Shown here in pieces: positions 7,405-15,839 of a stretch of DNA of 64,000 nt (the first letter of the stretch is position 1; every line of letters begins with the position of its first letter). The notes beneath the pieces are model-generated. The model was given only the letters and a program-made list of their open reading frames with translations, did no database searches and was not told where the DNA came from. The translations under genes were made by a program, and so were the position numbers. This DNA comes from Anaerolineae bacterium (GTDB lineage: Bacteria > Chloroflexota > Anaerolineae > 4572-78 > J111): contig JAJVIM010000005.1 in assembly GCA_022071955.1 (NCBI GenBank), positions 1-64,000 of the forward strand, written 5' to 3'.

Positions 7405-8730
7405 TTAAGTGGTGAGATCAGCCAGCCAGCGCAGGGCCGGCAGGCTGGGCATAAAACAGTATTCGCCGCCGCGGTTAATCACAAACGGGGGCAGCCCCTG
7501 CATGCGGCGGCGGATGGGCTGCTGCGGGATGGTGAACTGGCCGTTGCCATCATTTGGCCCAATCAGCGGGTCTTTTTCGGCCGGCGCGCCGATGAATTTG
7601 CCATCGTTCACCCACTGCGCCTGGACAAACTCAAACTGCCGGGCGATGTGCGCGCCAATGAAGGCAAACATAATACCGCGGTCAGCGCCATCGTCTTCCA
7701 AAACACCCTCCGGCAGCGGCGGGCCGTAGCTGGTGCCGCGCCGGAGCATCCGGTGCAGCCGCACCTCGCCCACAATCACCGAGTCGCGCGGATGCATACG
7801 CCGCACGTGCGAGCCGAACGGGCATTTGAGACCGCGGGGATCATCGGCGTAAAGGAAGGCGTTGTTGCGCCGGGGGTCGGCGCCCAGTTCGGAGTTGTCC
7901 TGCTCCGGAGCCAGCGCCAGCGGCGCGCCGCTGGGCCAGCGCCCCACAATTTTGGCGGCCAGTATTTCTTCGTCGGCCGGGTTGGCGGCGCGGTCGCGCA
8001 GGTACTGCCGGAAAGCGGCCACCCGGGTGTGCAGCTTGCGGATAACCAGATAGGTGCCATTGCGGCCCAATACTTCCGGCTGCAGCATGGCCGGCATATC
8101 GCCGGTCTCATCGCGGTAACCCAGAAAGAACTCGCCCGCTTTGAGCGGCGCTTCGTGGGGGTTGCTGCCGGGAATGCCGCTGCCTTCGATGGCCGGCTGG
8201 CCGATGCCATCTTTGAAACCGAACGGGTCGCGTTTGGTGGGCAGGGAGGCGACATCCTGCCGCCAGATCAGTGTGACGCCGGGCAAATCGCTAAAAGTGC
8301 GACGGGCACGGGCCACAACTGTCTCAAATTGAGCACCATCGGGTGCGACGGCGGCCAGCACAACGTGGACATCCGGCGAGCCAAGCGGCTGCTCCCAATG
8401 GTCGGGAGCGTTCTCGCCGGTGTCGCCTAACTCAGCGGCCCGGCCAGCCATCCCCTGCTGAAACTCCGGCGGAAAGCTGTTAAGTGAGGTCTGCGGCACA
8501 CCCAGCGCCTTGAGTCCCTGAAAGGTGAGCGAGGCGGCCAGCCAGGTTTGCAACTCGGGCTCGGCGGCGGAGGTGAGCGCCGGAATGAGCCGGCGCAGCA
8601 GTTCCCGGCCGGCCTGCCGGTTGTCAATCCGCAGCAGAAAGTAGGCTCCAACATAGGGGCTGGGCCGGGGGCGGAGAGCGCCGGCCTGGATATGATTTAA
8701 TTCAAGGGTGGGGCTGGGTAGTGTTGTCAT
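7405..8730 (-). CDS. Dyp-type heme peroxidase
   Basis: Dye-decolorising peroxidase of 441 residues. The family signature GxxDG appears as G171-F-K-D174-G followed by IGQPAIEG. The proximal heme ligand is probably H308 in CPFGSHVRRMHPRD, where the usual NPR is HPR. The distal segment RGTSYGPPL begins at R331. There is no Tat or Sec signal, so it should be cytoplasmic. Such enzymes use H2O2 to oxidise bulky substrates. AAGGA sits 9 bp before the ATG. It is read together with the DUF4331 protein and a cysteine-less flavoprotein, an unusual partnership. No encapsulin gene is nearby. Confidence 0.92.
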   Translation of the reverse strand: MTTLPSPTLELNHIQAGALRPRPSPYVGAYFLLRIDNRQAGRELLRRLIPALTSAAEPELQTWLAASLTFQGLKALGVPQTSLNSFPPEFQQGMAGRAAELGDTGENAPDHWEQPLGSPDVHVVLAAVAPDGAQFETVVARARRTFSDLPGVTLIWRQDVASLPTKRDPFGFKDGIGQPAIEGSGIPGSNPHEAPLKAGEFFLGYRDETGDMPAMLQPEVLGRNGTYLVIRKLHTRVAAFRQYLRDRAANPADEEILAAKIVGRWPSGAPLALAPEQDNSELGADPRRNNAFLYADDPRGLKCPFGSHVRRMHPRDSVIVGEVRLHRMLRRGTSYGPPLPEGVLEDDGADRGIMFAFIGAHIARQFEFVQAQWVNDGKFIGAPAEKDPLIGPNDGNGQFTIPQQPIRRRMQGLPPFVINRGGEYCFMPSLPALRWLADLTT

Positions 8731-8759
8731 CGCGTCTTTCCTTTGGAAACAGGATTATC

Positions 8760-8787
8760 GGGGTCCAAAACTACAGTTTTGGACCCC
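8760..8787. other. Perfect 12-bp stem-loop between two minus-strand genes
   Basis: GGGGTCCAAAAC is followed by a 4-nt loop and its exact complement, 29 bp before the Dyp peroxidase start. On the plus strand the stem is followed by a T-rich run, but no plus-strand gene ends here. On the coding (minus) strand there is no T-run after the stem, so it is more likely a processing or stability element than a terminator. Confidence 0.55.
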
Positions 8788-8825
8788 ATATTTTTATTTT
8801 TGTTGCGGCACTGAATTACGTGTAA

Positions 8826-9458
8826 TCAGTCGGCGGCTTCTTCGAGCAGGGGCTGCAAAGCCGGGTGCTGAAGCGCTTCGGCGGCTTCGGGGTTGTCGAG
8901 GACCTGCTGGAAGGCCGTTTCCACCCGCTGGGCCTTGCGGATCTCGGGGATCGTTGTCGCGGCCAGCGCGTTCCAGTAGCCGGTTGCCGGGATCTGGACT
9001 GACTGGATGATTGCTTTAAGACCTGAGCTGTTCTTTTGCACCACCTCCAGAAACTCGGGGCTATTGGTATCGCTCAATATATCGGCCCCGCCGGCCGACA
9101 CCACCCACGAGGTGAGAGTTTCGGCTTCGGTGACGTACTTCATCCAATCCATAAAATGCTGCACGCCCACAATCAGGAGCGCGTCATCGAGATAGGGATC
9201 CCAGTCGGTCTCAAAGGTGGTGGTCCACAGCATCCGCGTCCCGTTGTCGAAAAGCACCATCCGCGAGTCGCGCAGGCCGATCTTCTCGTTTGCTTTGGGG
9301 TCAAGGTTGTGAAGCATGTCGTCGAAACGGGTGATTGCCTGGCGCAGTTGCTCCGTGCAGCCGGGCTTGACCCCAAAGAAGGCGGTCAGCTCAGAGATAA
9401 CGCCATCGGTGATGCCCTTGCCGGATTTTTTGCTTAAGGTTACAGTGGTGGTTTGCAT
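8826..9458 (-). CDS. Unassigned protein encoded upstream of Dyp peroxidase
   Basis: Predicted cytoplasmic protein of 210 residues. The start at 9458 is set by GGAG 8 bp upstream; the open frame reaches 9482. No signal peptide or membrane segment is present. The middle part (LRDSRMVLFDNGTRMLWTTTFETDWDPYLDDAL) resembles, from memory, a segment found in larger peroxidase- and catalase-associated proteins (HFARxxIxDDGRxLLFxSNYDGSWESYLDDF). This suggests a ferredoxin-like alpha/beta domain. It heads the run peroxidase - DUF4331 - flavoprotein, so a role in the same process is a reasonable inference. Function unknown. Confidence 0.7.
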   Translation of the reverse strand: MQTTTVTLSKKSGKGITDGVISELTAFFGVKPGCTEQLRQAITRFDDMLHNLDPKANEKIGLRDSRMVLFDNGTRMLWTTTFETDWDPYLDDALLIVGVQHFMDWMKYVTEAETLTSWVVSAGGADILSDTNSPEFLEVVQKNSSGLKAIIQSVQIPATGYWNALAATTIPEIRKAQRVETAFQQVLDNPEAAEALQHPALQPLLEEAAD

Positions 9459-9601
9459 AGTTTGTTCTCCTTTTTTAATCAATGTTTTTTGATTTGGCTG
9501 AACTAACGTTCAATTGAATTGATGAGGCCAGTATATTCGAGGGGCGGTGGTAGTCGCATCCCCCATAACGGGGTATAAAGGGTGGTATTTTGGCGGCAAA
9601 T

Positions 9602-9631
9602 AAAAAGCCCACCGGGTTAACGGTGGGCTTT
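9602..9631 (-). terminator. Intrinsic terminator of the MalT-like regulator gene
   Basis: AAAGCCCACC (9604-9613) pairs perfectly with GGTGGGCTTT (9622-9631). Read on the minus strand, the stem is followed by a T-rich stretch (TTTTTATTT). It lies 24 bp past the stop of the regulator gene. Confidence 0.85.
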
Positions 9632-9654
9632 GGTATTTACCTTTGCGTTTGCGA

Positions 9655-12489
9655 TCAGGCCAGCAGGCCGAGCGCTCTGGCTTTGGCTACGGCCTGTCGC
9701 CGGCTGTTGACGCCCAGCTTGCCGTAGATGTTGCGGGTATGCACTTTAACCGTTTGGGCGGAGATGAAAATTTGCCGGGCAATTTCCGGGTTGGTCAACC
9801 CCTGGGCCATCAATGCAAGAATTTCCAGTTCGCGCTTGCTCAGCGGCTCAACCAGATTTTGGATTTCAGATTTACGATTTTGGATTTTAGGCTTTTGAGT
9901 GGTGTCCAATCCAAAATCTAAAATCGGCAATCTAAAATCGAAGGCGGCCAGGAGCCGGCCGGTGTACGCCGGCATGATAACCCGGCTGTACGCCTCGTGC
10001 AGCAGGGCGGCCATTGGCGGCCCCTCGTCCACAAAGGTGCGGATGTAACCTTCCGGTTCGGCCAGGTTAAGGGCGCGTTCTAAAAATGCGAGCGCCTGAG
10101 GTAGATTGCCCTGAGTGTGCAAAATCAAGGCCTGAAGCAAGAGAACGGTAATCAGGCTGCCGTACCGCCCCTCGCTTTCTGCCGATCCCATAAGCCGGTC
10201 CAGCAGGGATAGCGCCTCGGTGCGCCGGCCCTGGGCATTAAGCACGCGCGCCAGCGAAAAGTATTCCACCTCCCGCAAGCCGGGGTGGTCGGCTTCCGCA
10301 TCATCCGAATTGAGTCCACTGTTTGCCGCCCAGTCTGATGCAGCTTTAAGGTTGCCCTGAGCGAGTTGCAGGTCGGCGCGCAGCGCCGCCGCCACAGTTG
10401 CTACCATATTGACCTTAACACTTTGGCCAACCTGATAAGCCCGGTCCAGAGTCGCCAGTGCCTCGGCCCAATTGCCCCGCGCCTGCTGTACCCGTGCTAA
10501 CACGCGGTAAATGGCCAAAGCTGACCATGCGCCGCCCACCTGGTCAATTTGCTCCGCACCCAAATGAAGTTGGGCCAGCGCGGCATCAAGCTCATTGCGC
10601 TCATACAGGATATGGGCCTGGCCGCCGCGAGCCATAACGGCGCCCTTTTGTGGAACGCCGTGGCCAGCCCAATCAAGCACCTGCCGGTACATATCAATGG
10701 CGCGATCAAGCTGCCCTTGAACCATCGCTATATCGGCCAGAAAGCTGGCGGCGGCCAATTGAATGTAGTGAAGGCCATCGGCCTGGCTAAGCCGCAAGGC
10801 CTCGCTCAAGGTGTGAGCGGCGGCGGCCATATCGCCGGAGACAAGATGGGCGGTGCCCAGGCAAAAGGCAATGGTACTGTGCCACGGGTTGTGGTGGGGC
10901 AAGTTGCGTTGAGCCTGAATGGCTAATTCTCGACTCCGGGCCACCTGCCCGCGGGTAGCAGCGATCATCGCCTGCAAGGCAGCAACCTCACCGGTGAGGT
11001 CAGGGTCTTGCAGTCCGCTGTCCGACGCGGCCTGTAAGGCAAGTTGCGCCCACGCCTCTGCGCTTTCCAGGTTAAGCGCCGGCCCCATGTGGAAGGTCCA
11101 GGCGCGAGCCAGACACAGGCGTGGCCGGGCGCGAATGATCTCTGCCGGCATTTCATCCAGCCAGCGGATTGGCGATACACTGAACCCGCGCCGCAACATA
11201 TCTCCGACCACCGATTCAATCAGGTGAGCCGCTTCCTCAAAATCGCGCCCGGCCAGAGCGTGGCTAACCGCTTCGTCAACCAGCCGTTCCGCCTCAAACC
11301 AGCGGCTGGCCCGGCGATGCAGTTTGAGAATGCTATCGGGCCGGGTTTGCCTCAAGCGGTTGCGGAGGACTTCCGCAAAGAGATGGTGGTAACGATACCA
11401 GCGCCGCTCGTTGTCGAGGGGCACCAAAAAGAGGTTGGCGTGTTCAAGATACTCCAGGATAGAGGCTGAAGGCTGACGGATGAAGGACGAGCTATTTTCT
11501 TCATCCTTCACATCTGCACTTGCCACCGCAGGTGCAAGAATCCTTCCGCCTTCATCCCTTCCCAGCACGGCGTCACACAAAGGAGCGCACAGCCGGGTTA
11601 AAATAGAGGTTTGCAGCAAAAAATGTTGAATTTCTTCCGGCTGCTGCTGGAGAACTTCTTCGGCCAGATAGTCAAAAACGTGATGGTGGCTGCCTGTAAA
11701 GTTGCGGATAAAGCGAGAAATGCCGGGTTCATCCAGCCCCTGTAGCGAGAGGGCGGCCAGGTGCAACCCCGCTCCCCAGCCTTCGGTGCGCGTTTCCAGT
11801 TCTTCGATGTGTTCTGTGGGTAGCGGTAAAACCTTGATTTGTTGAAAGAAGGTGGTCACTTCTGCCGGGGTAAAGCGCAGGTCGGCTGCCCGCAATTCGT
11901 TCAACTGGCCGCGCACTCGCAGCCGGGCCAGCGGCAGCGCCGGGTCGGCCCGGCTGGCAATAATCAGATGCATATTGGGCGGCAGGTTGTTCAACAAAAA
12001 GGCAACCGCCGCCTGGATGGCGGGCAGGTGAAGCAGGTGATAATCGTCCAAAACCAGAACAAATTCATCCAGAGTCTGAACAATCTCATTCACCAAGGCA
12101 GTCATCAGGCTTTCGACAGCCGGCGGTTGAGGGGACTGGAGCGCCTGCAGGAGGGGCTGGCCGAAATCAGCCTGAAGCAGGTTGAGAGCAGCGATGACGT
12201 AGGTTAAAAAACGGGTCAGGTCATTATCGGCTTCGTCCAGCGAGAGCCAGCAGACACAACGTTCACTGTGGGGGATCCATTGAGCCAACAGGGTGGTTTT
12301 GCCAAAGCCGGCCGGGGCAGATATGAGCGTGAGCCGGCGCGATACGCCATTCTTCAGCTGCTCGATGAGGCGCGGGCGGGGCAGCACATCCTGCAAGTGT
12401 CGCGCCTGCGGGATGAATAGTTTGGTGTTCAGAAGCGAATAAGCGGCCCCGTTGCCGGAGTGGTCTGAAGTAAGGCTGACATCAGCCAT
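9655..12489 (-). CDS. MalT-like LuxR family ATP-dependent transcriptional regulator
   Basis: Large regulator of 944 residues. A STAND-type NTPase domain opens the protein (Walker A SAPAGFGKTTLLAQW at about 57-71; Walker B-like FVLVLDDYHLL). A winged-helix part, a long TPR-like helical sensor region and a C-terminal LuxR helix-turn-helix (about 880-944) follow. Proteins of this build act as signal-gated activators, MalT being the model; the inducer here is unknown. The start at 12489 follows GGGAGGAT; the frame stays open to 12579. Two segments, residues about 307-342 and 850-876, are translated from low-complexity repeat DNA and look like in-frame insertions at domain borders. The flanking genes point to no obvious target. 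Confidence 0.92.
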   Translation of the reverse strand: MADVSLTSDHSGNGAAYSLLNTKLFIPQARHLQDVLPRPRLIEQLKNGVSRRLTLISAPAGFGKTTLLAQWIPHSERCVCWLSLDEADNDLTRFLTYVIAALNLLQADFGQPLLQALQSPQPPAVESLMTALVNEIVQTLDEFVLVLDDYHLLHLPAIQAAVAFLLNNLPPNMHLIIASRADPALPLARLRVRGQLNELRAADLRFTPAEVTTFFQQIKVLPLPTEHIEELETRTEGWGAGLHLAALSLQGLDEPGISRFIRNFTGSHHHVFDYLAEEVLQQQPEEIQHFLLQTSILTRLCAPLCDAVLGRDEGGRILAPAVASADVKDEENSSSFIRQPSASILEYLEHANLFLVPLDNERRWYRYHHLFAEVLRNRLRQTRPDSILKLHRRASRWFEAERLVDEAVSHALAGRDFEEAAHLIESVVGDMLRRGFSVSPIRWLDEMPAEIIRARPRLCLARAWTFHMGPALNLESAEAWAQLALQAASDSGLQDPDLTGEVAALQAMIAATRGQVARSRELAIQAQRNLPHHNPWHSTIAFCLGTAHLVSGDMAAAAHTLSEALRLSQADGLHYIQLAAASFLADIAMVQGQLDRAIDMYRQVLDWAGHGVPQKGAVMARGGQAHILYERNELDAALAQLHLGAEQIDQVGGAWSALAIYRVLARVQQARGNWAEALATLDRAYQVGQSVKVNMVATVAAALRADLQLAQGNLKAASDWAANSGLNSDDAEADHPGLREVEYFSLARVLNAQGRRTEALSLLDRLMGSAESEGRYGSLITVLLLQALILHTQGNLPQALAFLERALNLAEPEGYIRTFVDEGPPMAALLHEAYSRVIMPAYTGRLLAAFDFRLPILDFGLDTTQKPKIQNRKSEIQNLVEPLSKRELEILALMAQGLTNPEIARQIFISAQTVKVHTRNIYGKLGVNSRRQAVAKARALGLLA
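9854..9940. repeat. In-gene palindromic repeat, copy 1
   Basis: Copies of GATTTTGGATTT at 9854-9888 face inverted copies (AATCCAAAATCTAAAATC) at 9908-9940. The AT-rich block, inside GC-rich coding DNA, is translated as the linker just before the LuxR helix-turn-helix. Repeats of this sort are usually intergenic. Confidence 0.65.
11463..11570. repeat. In-gene low-complexity repeat, copy 2
   Basis: GGATGAAGGA near 11478 recurs in inverted form as TTCATCCTTC near 11510 and again within CCTTCCGCCTTCATCC near 11552. The block stays in frame and inserts about 35 residues between the CDAVLG and ILEYLEHANLF segments of the MalT-like protein. Confidence 0.55.
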
Positions 12490-12690
12490 ACGATCCTCCC
12501 CCCAGGTGATCGCGCTGCATGCTAAAAACAACTGCCGGTTTTGCCCCGATGGCGGTACCTCGGGCAACTTGCAGGCCAAATCCGAATTTGTGAGCAGTAA
12601 CGTCAGGTTGTAAACATTATAGCCAGTTAAAAATCACATACAAATACAGATTACCCGTATCCACTGTGCCACCCTCATACACCTTATGTT
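12490..12690. other. Divergent intergenic region, left part
   Basis: This is the 5' side of the MalT-like gene, with its SD GGGAGGAT just after 12489. The remainder, up to the plus-strand promoter at 12691, is AT-rich and shows no gene. An open frame over it (12490-12579) continues from the regulator but has no RBS. Confidence 0.3.
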
Positions 12691-12718
12691 TTGTTATCTT
12701 CTCCTTTCCGGTTATAAT
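12691..12718 (+). promoter_or_regulatory. Sigma-70-like promoter
   Basis: TTGTTA (12691-12696) and TATAAT (12713-12718) are separated by 16 bp. They would give a leader of about 185 nt in front of the membrane-protein gene at 12910. No operator-like dyad was noticed. Confidence 0.5.
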
Positions 12719-12909
12719 CCCCCCATGTTTCACGCCCTCCTGCCACCAAAACTATATCTGCCTTCATTTCGCTCAGATTGGGTGCCCGGCCCGCGCCTGC
12801 TGGCCAAACTGAAAATCCAGCCACAAAGGGTGTTCCCGCCATTATCTTCGCTTTCCTGCGCGTCTATTGCACAGCTAACCATATCTCAAATTTCAAAAGG
12901 AGAAACATT

Positions 12910-13605
12910 ATGAATCAGCAAAGTAAATCAGGCATGACCCAGTTACAAAAGTGGGGCGGCGTGGCCGCACTTTACGAGGCATTGGCCTACGTCATCGGTA
13001 TTGTGGGCTTTATAATGGTTGTTAACATTTCTGAAATTGCCGACCCGCTGCAAAAGGTAGCGGTCATTGCCGAAAATCAGGGTATGCTCTCGCTGCTGCA
13101 TTTGCTTGTGTACGTCATTTGGGGGGCAGTGTTGGTGGTTTTGGCGCTGGCGCTGCACGAGCGGCTGGGAGGCGACAAATCAGCCCTTGTTCGCATAGCG
13201 AGTGCTTTTGGCCTGATCTGGGCCGGGCTGGTGATTGCCAGCGGCATGATTTACAACATCGGTATGGAAACAGTGGCGACTCTCCACGCCAGCGATCCGG
13301 CTCAGGCGGCAACCATCTGGCTGGCAATTGAGGCCGTGTTTACCGGGCTGGGCGGCGGCGTTGAGGTTGTGGGCGGTATCTGGGTGCTGCTGCTGAGTTG
13401 GGCGGCGCTGCGTAATGGCCTCTTGCCCCGGCTGCTAAACTACTTTGGCCTGCTGGTTAGCGTCGCCGGGCTGGTAACCGTTGTACCCGCCCTGGGTGAA
13501 ATCGGCGGTATGGCTTTTGGCCTGAGTCAAATCGTCTGGTTTGCCTGGTTGGGGATTGCCCTGCTGCGCCGCAACTCCGACGCGGTGGTCCCGGTCACCC
13601 TCTGA
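12910..13605 (+). CDS. DUF4386-like multi-pass membrane protein
   Basis: Membrane protein of 231 residues with about six hydrophobic segments (about 15-40, 58-82, 98-120, 140-172, 180-200, 205-222). It starts at ATG 12910, preceded by AAAAGGAG; the open frame to 12778 has no support. The pattern LxKWGGVAALYEALAYVIGIVGFIM at the N-terminus and its size fit the DUF4386 group of unknown function. It is followed after 127 bp by a separately regulated secreted-protein gene. Confidence 0.7.
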   Translation: MNQQSKSGMTQLQKWGGVAALYEALAYVIGIVGFIMVVNISEIADPLQKVAVIAENQGMLSLLHLLVYVIWGAVLVVLALALHERLGGDKSALVRIASAFGLIWAGLVIASGMIYNIGMETVATLHASDPAQAATIWLAIEAVFTGLGGGVEVVGGIWVLLLSWAALRNGLLPRLLNYFGLLVSVAGLVTVVPALGEIGGMAFGLSQIVWFAWLGIALLRRNSDAVVPVTL

Positions 13606-13627
13606 TTTTACCATGTTTTCAAAACAG

Positions 13628-13668
13628 GATGAAGAAAATCTTCATCTGCGCTTCATGGCGGCTTCATG
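13628..13668 (+). promoter_or_regulatory. OmpR/PhoB-type direct repeats and dyad
   Basis: CTTCATC at 13640, CTTCATG at 13651 and CTTCATG at 13662 repeat every 11 bp, the spacing used by dimers of OmpR/PhoB-family regulators. The first copy overlaps a dyad, GATGAAGA (13628-13635) and TCTTCATC (13639-13646). A -10-like TACGAT follows at 13673. The site is 65 bp upstream of the secreted-protein gene that precedes an OmpR-type regulator gene, suggesting autoregulation. Confidence 0.6.
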
Positions 13669-13732
13669 TTAATACGATAACCTTTCCACTGAAACTATCC
13701 ATGTTTTTGAAATTAAGAAAGGATACCGTGCG

Positions 13733-15757
13733 ATGCTAAGGCCAGGCTATAACCAATTATTAATTGGGGGATTGCTGCTGGTGATGCTAACCATGTCAAG
13801 CCGCCTAACCTTCGCCCAGACTCCGCCTCAGCCACCCGCTCCGGCTGATTTTGTTGCAGTGATCGACAATCCCTACTTTCCGCTCATTCCCGGGACAACC
13901 CTTATTTATGAAGGGCTAACTGAAGATGGTTTGGAATATGTAGAAATCAATGTTTTAACTGAACCCCGCCAGGTGATGGGCATTACGGCCACCGTAGTGA
14001 AAGATACGGTTTACGCTGAAGATGAAATGGTTGAACAAACTTTTGACTGGTTTGCTCAGGATAAGGCCGGAAATGTGTGGTATTTGGGTGAAACCGTTGA
14101 TAACTACGAGGATGGCCAGTTGTTAGATCACGCCGGCTCGTGGGAAGCGGGGGAGAATGGCGCTTTGCCGGGCATTATTATGTATGCCAACCCGGCTGCC
14201 CACATTGGCGAAACTTACTATCAGGAATATTATCCCGGCGAGGCCGAAGATCAGGCCAAATTGTTGAGCGCCAGCGAAAATGTTACCATTGCTTACGGCG
14301 CTTACACCGATGTGGTCAAAACCTATGACTTTTCTACCCTGGACCCCGATGCTCAGGAAGAAAAATATTATGCCGCCGGTATCGGCACTATCAAAACGGT
14401 TGATCTGAAAACCGGCGAGACCTTTGCGCTGATCGAGTTTCACCCGGCTGCTCCACCCGCTGTGCCCGCTAAGGCAACCCCCACTCCTGCCGCCTCCCCC
14501 ACGCCTGTACCTGCCTGCGGCACCGAAAATGGTCTTGGCTGCGCCCCGGCCAGCGCCCGCATTGACCGGGCCAGGCCGTCATTCTCAAACTCCACCACCA
14601 TTACCAACCCGCTTTTTCCAATCAGCCAGCTCCATTCGGCGGTCTTACTCGGTAACATTGATGGACGCATGTTCCGGGCCGAAACCACCCTGCTGCCCGG
14701 TACCAAAACTATCACCCTGAACGGCCAAATGGTTAACGCGTTAACGTCCCAATACACCGCCTACCTTGATGGCCGCATTCAGGAAGTGGCGCTGGACTGG
14801 TATGCCCAGGCCAACGACGGTTCGGTTTGGTATCTGGGCGAGGATGTGTTCAATTATGAAGACGGCGCACTTGCCGACACCGAGGGAACATGGCTGGCGG
14901 GTCGGGACGGGCCGGCGGCGATGATCATGCCCGCTAATCCCCAGACAGGTGATGTGTACCGTTCCGAAAACAGCCCCGGCCTTGTTTTTGAGGAGGTCAC
15001 CGTCAAGTCTGTCGATGAGACTGTGGATGGCCCGGCTGGTGTTGTGACGGGGGCAATTGTCACTCAGGAATTGCATATGGACGGCAGCCACGAAGCCAAA
15101 ATTTTTGCCCCCGGTTACGGCGAGTTTTATACCGGCAGCGGCGGTGACCTTGAGGCGCTGGCCCTGGCCGTGCCCACCGACGCACTCACCGACCCTGCGC
15201 CGGTTGAGTTGGAAACCATGTTTAACGGCGCCATGATAATTTTTGACGCAGCCGAATCTGGAAATTGGGAAACGGTATCGGCCAGTTTTGACACGATAAC
15301 CGCCGCCTGGGTTAGCTACCGGCTGAACGGCACTGTGCCTCAACTGCTGGACGCCCAGATGAATCGTGCTCTGGTAACGCTGGCCGGCGACGCTCTTGCT
15401 CCGGCGGTTAAACACCGCAATGCCGCCGGAACCCGTAAGGCAGCCATTGATGTGGCTCAGGCCAGCCTTGACTTGCAGTTACGTTATCAGCCGGTCACCG
15501 AGATTGATCGCGCCCGGTTTGGGCTGTGGGTTCAACAGGTTTTGGTCGATGCCGCCGGTGGTGAAGCCGGTTTGGTGCTGGGCGATGTTACTGCTCTGGA
15601 GTGGATTTGGGACCGTTTTGCTCACACCCTGGCCAGCGCCGATGCCAGCGTTATCGAAACCCGGCTTGACCAACTGCGGGCCGCCGCGGACGAAGAAGAC
15701 CTCCCGGCTGCCGCTGCCATCACCGCACAACTTCAGGAGGCGCTCAAGCCGGAATAG
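13733..15757 (+). CDS. Secreted protein with duplicated domain, unknown function
   Basis: Protein of 674 residues with a Sec signal peptide (cleavage near TFA-QT, about residue 29). Two related domains, about 38-240 and 285-480, share NPxFP, DW(F/Y)AQ...GxVWYLGExVxNYEDGxL, G(S/T)WxAGxxG and IxMxANP. They are joined by a Pro/Thr/Ala-rich linker. The final 180 residues are mostly helical without membrane segments. I do not recognise the family. The repeated WYLGE motif suggests a beta-rich extracellular fold. It is followed by a response regulator and a sensor kinase on the same strand, so it may be a partner or target of that system. Confidence 0.8.
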   Translation: MLRPGYNQLLIGGLLLVMLTMSSRLTFAQTPPQPPAPADFVAVIDNPYFPLIPGTTLIYEGLTEDGLEYVEINVLTEPRQVMGITATVVKDTVYAEDEMVEQTFDWFAQDKAGNVWYLGETVDNYEDGQLLDHAGSWEAGENGALPGIIMYANPAAHIGETYYQEYYPGEAEDQAKLLSASENVTIAYGAYTDVVKTYDFSTLDPDAQEEKYYAAGIGTIKTVDLKTGETFALIEFHPAAPPAVPAKATPTPAASPTPVPACGTENGLGCAPASARIDRARPSFSNSTTITNPLFPISQLHSAVLLGNIDGRMFRAETTLLPGTKTITLNGQMVNALTSQYTAYLDGRIQEVALDWYAQANDGSVWYLGEDVFNYEDGALADTEGTWLAGRDGPAAMIMPANPQTGDVYRSENSPGLVFEEVTVKSVDETVDGPAGVVTGAIVTQELHMDGSHEAKIFAPGYGEFYTGSGGDLEALALAVPTDALTDPAPVELETMFNGAMIIFDAAESGNWETVSASFDTITAAWVSYRLNGTVPQLLDAQMNRALVTLAGDALAPAVKHRNAAGTRKAAIDVAQASLDLQLRYQPVTEIDRARFGLWVQQVLVDAAGGEAGLVLGDVTALEWIWDRFAHTLASADASVIETRLDQLRAAADEEDLPAAAAITAQLQEALKPE

Positions 15758-15839
15758 GTGCACCAGGAAAGATTTGACACGCTCCGGGAGCAAATTAAAC
15801 TCTACATTAGAGTCTCAACATATCGGTCAGGAGCCAACC

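Noticed and set aside
7108-8430. 440-codon open frame opposite the DUF4331 and Dyp genes
   Set aside because: It is antisense to two strong family matches, rich in Gly/Arg/His/Gln, and has no motif. High-GC codon bias leaves such shadows open.
15396-15839. Long N-terminal extension of the OmpR-type regulator
   Set aside because: It lies out of frame inside the secreted-protein gene, has Arg/Pro/Trp-rich composition, and the GTG at 15840 has its own SD and a family-typical start.
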